A stretch of 9,512 nucleotides of DNA from Pseudomonadota bacterium (lineage in GTDB: Bacteria > Pseudomonadota > Alphaproteobacteria > Rhizobiales > Hyphomicrobiaceae): contig JAKAML010000030.1 in NCBI GenBank assembly GCA_021812845.1, positions 1 to 9,512 of the forward strand. The letters are read 5' to 3'. The notes under the pieces were generated by a model that had not been told where the DNA came from, did not search any database, and was given only the letters and a program-made list of their open reading frames with translations. This document shows, piece by piece, positions 7,260 to 9,512 of this stretch. The position numbers were made by a program, and so were the translations under genes. How positions within the stretch are numbered: position 1 is the first letter of the stretch; each line of letters starts with the position of its first letter.

Positions 7260-8288
7260 ATGCGCGCGCTCATCACCGGCCTCGCCGCGACCGGGCTCTC
7301 GCCGGACGAGGCGCGCTTTCTCGCCCGCACCAAGCCGTGCGGGCTGATCCTTTTCACCCGCAATCTCGAGTCCCACGACCAGATCCGCCGTCTCGTCGTC
7401 GACGCGCGGGAGGCCATCGGCCGTGACGACGTATTGGTGCTGATCGACCAGGAGGGCGGGCGGGTGCAGCGGCTCAGGCCGCCGCTCGGCCGCGCCTTGC
7501 CGCCGGCGGCCGCTTATGCCGCGATCCATGCCGAGGATCCCGTCGCCGCGTGTGCGCTGGCCCGCTCGCAGGCGCGGCTCGTGGCGGCGGACCTCAAGGC
7601 GCTCGGCATCGACACCGACTGCGCGCCGGTGCTCGACCTGCCGGTGACCGGCGCCCACGACATCATCGGCGACCGCGCCTACGGCTCGACGCCGGACCAG
7701 GTCGCGGCGCTGGGGCGGGCGGTGGCGGAGGGGTTCCTCGACGGCGGGGTGCTGCCGGTGATCAAGCACATCCCCGGCCACGGCCGCGCCACCGCGGACA
7801 GCCATCTGGCGCTGCCGGTGGTCGAGACCCCGCACGCGGAGCTGTCGCGCACCGACTTCGCGCCGTTCCGTGCGCTCCGCGACATGCCGCTCGCGATGAC
7901 CGCGCACGTCGTGTTCACGGCCATCGATCGCGAGCGGCCGGCGAGCACCTCGCGGCGGGTAACGGACAGAGTGATCCGCGGCGAGATCGGGTTCGGCGGC
8001 CTGCTGATGAGCGACGACCTGTCGATGCGGGCATTGTCGGGCTCGATCGGCGCGCGGGCGGCGGCGGTGATCGCGGCCGGCTCGGACGTGGCGCTGCACT
8101 GCAACGGCGATCTCGCCGAGATGGAGGCGGCGGCGGCCGCGGTGCCGGAGCTCGCCGGCACGTCCGCGGATCGATTCTTCGCGGCGGTGGCAAGGCGTGC
8201 CGTGGCGCGCCCGTTCGATCCCGCGGCGGCCGTGGCCAAGCTGTCGCAAGTGCTCGCAAATCACGCAGCACGCGCTGAATCAGTGTAG
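7260..8288 (+). CDS. nagZ: Beta-N-acetylhexosaminidase, glycoside hydrolase family 3
   Basis: A 342-residue cytosolic enzyme that removes GlcNAc from GlcNAc-1,6-anhydroMurNAc muropeptides in peptidoglycan recycling. In many Gram-negative bacteria its product also feeds AmpR-type beta-lactamase induction. Motifs in order: GLILFTRNLES (28-38), LIDQEGGRVQRLR (61-73, substrate pocket), DTDCAPVLDL (118-127), and KHIPGHGRATADSH (169-182), whose His-containing loop with Asp180/His182 is the NagZ catalytic dyad. The strand MSDDLSMRAL (250-259) carries the nucleophilic Asp. There is no signal peptide, as expected for cytosolic NagZ, and the length is normal. The start ATG is 18 bases after the SPOR stop with only a weak ribosome binding site, so translational coupling is plausible. 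The pairing with a septal-glycan-binding protein places wall binding and wall recycling together. Confidence 0.94.
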   Translation: MRALITGLAATGLSPDEARFLARTKPCGLILFTRNLESHDQIRRLVVDAREAIGRDDVLVLIDQEGGRVQRLRPPLGRALPPAAAYAAIHAEDPVAACALARSQARLVAADLKALGIDTDCAPVLDLPVTGAHDIIGDRAYGSTPDQVAALGRAVAEGFLDGGVLPVIKHIPGHGRATADSHLALPVVETPHAELSRTDFAPFRALRDMPLAMTAHVVFTAIDRERPASTSRRVTDRVIRGEIGFGGLLMSDDLSMRALSGSIGARAAAVIAAGSDVALHCNGDLAEMEAAAAAVPELAGTSADRFFAAVARRAVARPFDPAAAVAKLSQVLANHAARAESV

Positions 8289-8385
8289 TGTTTTCCACAT
8301 CCGGTCCACATGACGGCGGCCGCGCGGCGATCGCGGCGGCACGGCCGGGTGGTCCCTATGCACTTCCTGTCGAAACGACGGTTCG

Positions 8386-9285
8386 ATGACGAGCGAGAAC
8401 GACAACGCGCCCGACGGGGCCTCCACCGGCACGGCCGGTGGCGACAGCGGCGCCGCCGACGCGGCACCGTGCGAGACCCCGTGGGCGGAGGCGCTGGCGG
8501 CGGCGGGCGACGTCGAGGTCGATCCCGAGCACGCGCTGGTCGTCGACATCGAGGGCTACGAGGGGCCGCTCGACCTGCTGCTCGCCCTGGCGCGGACGCA
8601 GAAGGTCGATCTCGCGAGGCTCTCCGTGCTGGCACTCGTCGAGCAGTATCTCGCCTTCATCGCCGAAGCGCAGCGGCTCAGGCTCGAGCTCGCCGCCGAC
8701 TATCTCGTGATGGCGGCGTGGCTGGCGTTCCTTAAGTCGCGGCTGCTGCTGCCGAAAGAGGAGAAGCAGGGCGACACGATGTCGGCGGAGGAGGCGGCGC
8801 AGCGGCTGTCGTTCCGCCTCATGCGGCTCGAGGCGATGAGGAACGCCGCCGCGCAACTGATGACCCGGAAGCGGCTCGGCCGCGACGTGTTCGCGCGCGG
8901 GATGCCGGAGGGGATGCGGACCATCCGCGAGACGAGCCACACGGCGCAGATCTTCGATCTCCTGCGCGCCTACGCCGACCAGCGGCGGCGGACGATCAAG
9001 GTCGGGCACGTCGTCAAGGCGCGACGGGTATGGTCGATCAAGGACGCGCGCGGGCGGCTCGAACGGCTGATCGGCGAGAGCGTGGCGGGGTGGACGCAGC
9101 TCGATCTCTTCATGCAGACCTATCTGCCGATCGGCGAGGAGACGCGGACGGCGATCGCGAGCTCGTTCGGCGCCACTCTCGAGATGGCGCGCGAGGGACT
9201 GATCGAGCTCAGGCAGGAGGCGCCGTTCGCGCCGATCTACATGCGCCGCAAGGTCGCTGGCGCGGAGTGGGAGTGCGTGGGCTAG
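8386..9285 (+). CDS. scpA: Segregation and condensation protein A (kleisin)
   Basis: A 299-residue kleisin that, with ScpB, bridges the SMC heads in the bacterial condensin and acts on the nucleoid in chromosome compaction and segregation. The N-terminal kleisin signature GYEGPLDLLLALARTQKVDL spans about 57-76, followed by LSVLALVEQYLAFI and an Ala/Leu-rich helix ending in KSRLLLP. A middle region (about 125-230) holds charged helices, and the C-terminal winged-helix (about 250-290, TAIASSFGATLEMAREGLIE) contacts the SMC head. The first 50 or so residues form a Ser/Gly/Asp-rich extension before the conserved part. ATG 8386 is the only reasonable start near the conserved region, though its ribosome binding site is poor. 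It follows nagZ by 97 bases, a gap in which I see no clear gene, promoter or terminator. Confidence 0.93.
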   Translation: MTSENDNAPDGASTGTAGGDSGAADAAPCETPWAEALAAAGDVEVDPEHALVVDIEGYEGPLDLLLALARTQKVDLARLSVLALVEQYLAFIAEAQRLRLELAADYLVMAAWLAFLKSRLLLPKEEKQGDTMSAEEAAQRLSFRLMRLEAMRNAAAQLMTRKRLGRDVFARGMPEGMRTIRETSHTAQIFDLLRAYADQRRRTIKVGHVVKARRVWSIKDARGRLERLIGESVAGWTQLDLFMQTYLPIGEETRTAIASSFGATLEMAREGLIELRQEAPFAPIYMRRKVAGAEWECVG

Positions 9286-9342
9286 CGCCGGCGACGGCGG
9301 GCTGGTCCATGGGCGGGGTGTATCGGGTGGCGTGAGCGTCGG

Positions 9343-9512
9343 ATGAGCGATACCAAGAAGACGCGGGGCAGGACGATGGGGCCGCCGAAGCTGAGCCTGG
9401 TGCCGAGCCGGTCGCCGACCGGGCACGACGAGGACGGGAGCCGCGACGCGGGCGCGCGCGGCGACGACGAGGCGCGCGCGGACGCGCGCGATGGGGAGCT
9501 GCCAGCGGGCGA
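9343..9512 (+). CDS. scpB: N-terminus of probable ScpB, cut by window end
   Basis: An ATG 57 bases after the scpA stop opens a frame without stops to the window edge (56 codons). The readable part begins MSDTKKTRGRTMGPPKLSLV and continues as a charged, Asp/Arg/Gly/Ala-rich, probably disordered leader. No ScpB winged-helix motif is reached, so the name rests on position: scpB directly follows scpA in most bacteria, and rhizobial ScpB proteins often carry such leaders. If correct, it is the third subunit of the SMC-ScpAB condensin. No strong ribosome binding site is visible. Confidence 0.55.
   Translation, partial: MSDTKKTRGRTMGPPKLSLVPSRSPTGHDEDGSRDAGARGDDEARADARDGELPAG

Noticed and set aside
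5151..8264. 1037-codon open frame on the minus strand across the SPOR and nagZ genes
   Set aside because: It is antisense to two well-supported genes, is an Arg/Ala/Gly/His-rich translation without recognisable domains, and such frames are expected at this GC content.
8289..8385. Possible small gene starting at ATG 8310 ahead of scpA
   Set aside because: The frame runs on as an Arg-rich shadow through scpA with no ribosome binding site or motif.

Overview
The window is very GC-rich with strong third-position GC bias, so long antisense shadow frames are common. Protein features and gene order (erpA diverging from dgt, then argS, an SPOR-domain protein, nagZ, scpA and a probable scpB) point to an alphaproteobacterium, most likely of the Hyphomicrobiales/Rhizobiales. 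This is inferred from family resemblance and remembered synteny, not from a search.

Left end (1-373): no intact gene is seen. A degraded stretch on the + strand reads like the C-terminal part of a TadG-like pilus-assembly protein, interrupted by an in-frame TAG. Next come two minus-strand genes, xthA (exonuclease III family, 374-1159) and upstream of it erpA (A-type Fe-S carrier, 1265-1609). The gap between them is filled by a double-hairpin extragenic repeat (1166-1258). A candidate sigma70-type promoter for erpA lies near 1710-1737.

Centre (1856-5093): dgt (dNTP triphosphohydrolase) and argS (arginyl-tRNA synthetase) run on the + strand. They are separated by about 200 bases holding a second, degenerate palindromic repeat and a small hairpin just before the argS ribosome binding site.

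Right part (5148-9512): a large SPOR-domain membrane protein with a long Gln/Gly/Tyr/Pro-rich N-terminus, then nagZ (cytosolic beta-N-acetylglucosaminidase), scpA (kleisin of the SMC condensin) and the first 56 codons of a gene that is probably scpB. All are co-oriented with short gaps, which suggests joint transcription from argS or dgt onward. The themes are nucleotide-pool and DNA repair housekeeping, translation, septal peptidoglycan binding and wall recycling, and chromosome segregation.

Overall this is a conserved housekeeping region. I found no convincing new system (no defence island, CRISPR, prophage or toxin-antitoxin). The points worth a second look are the pilus-gene relic, the two extragenic repeat elements, the palindrome inside the erpA promoter spacer, and the unusual low-complexity N-terminus of the SPOR protein.
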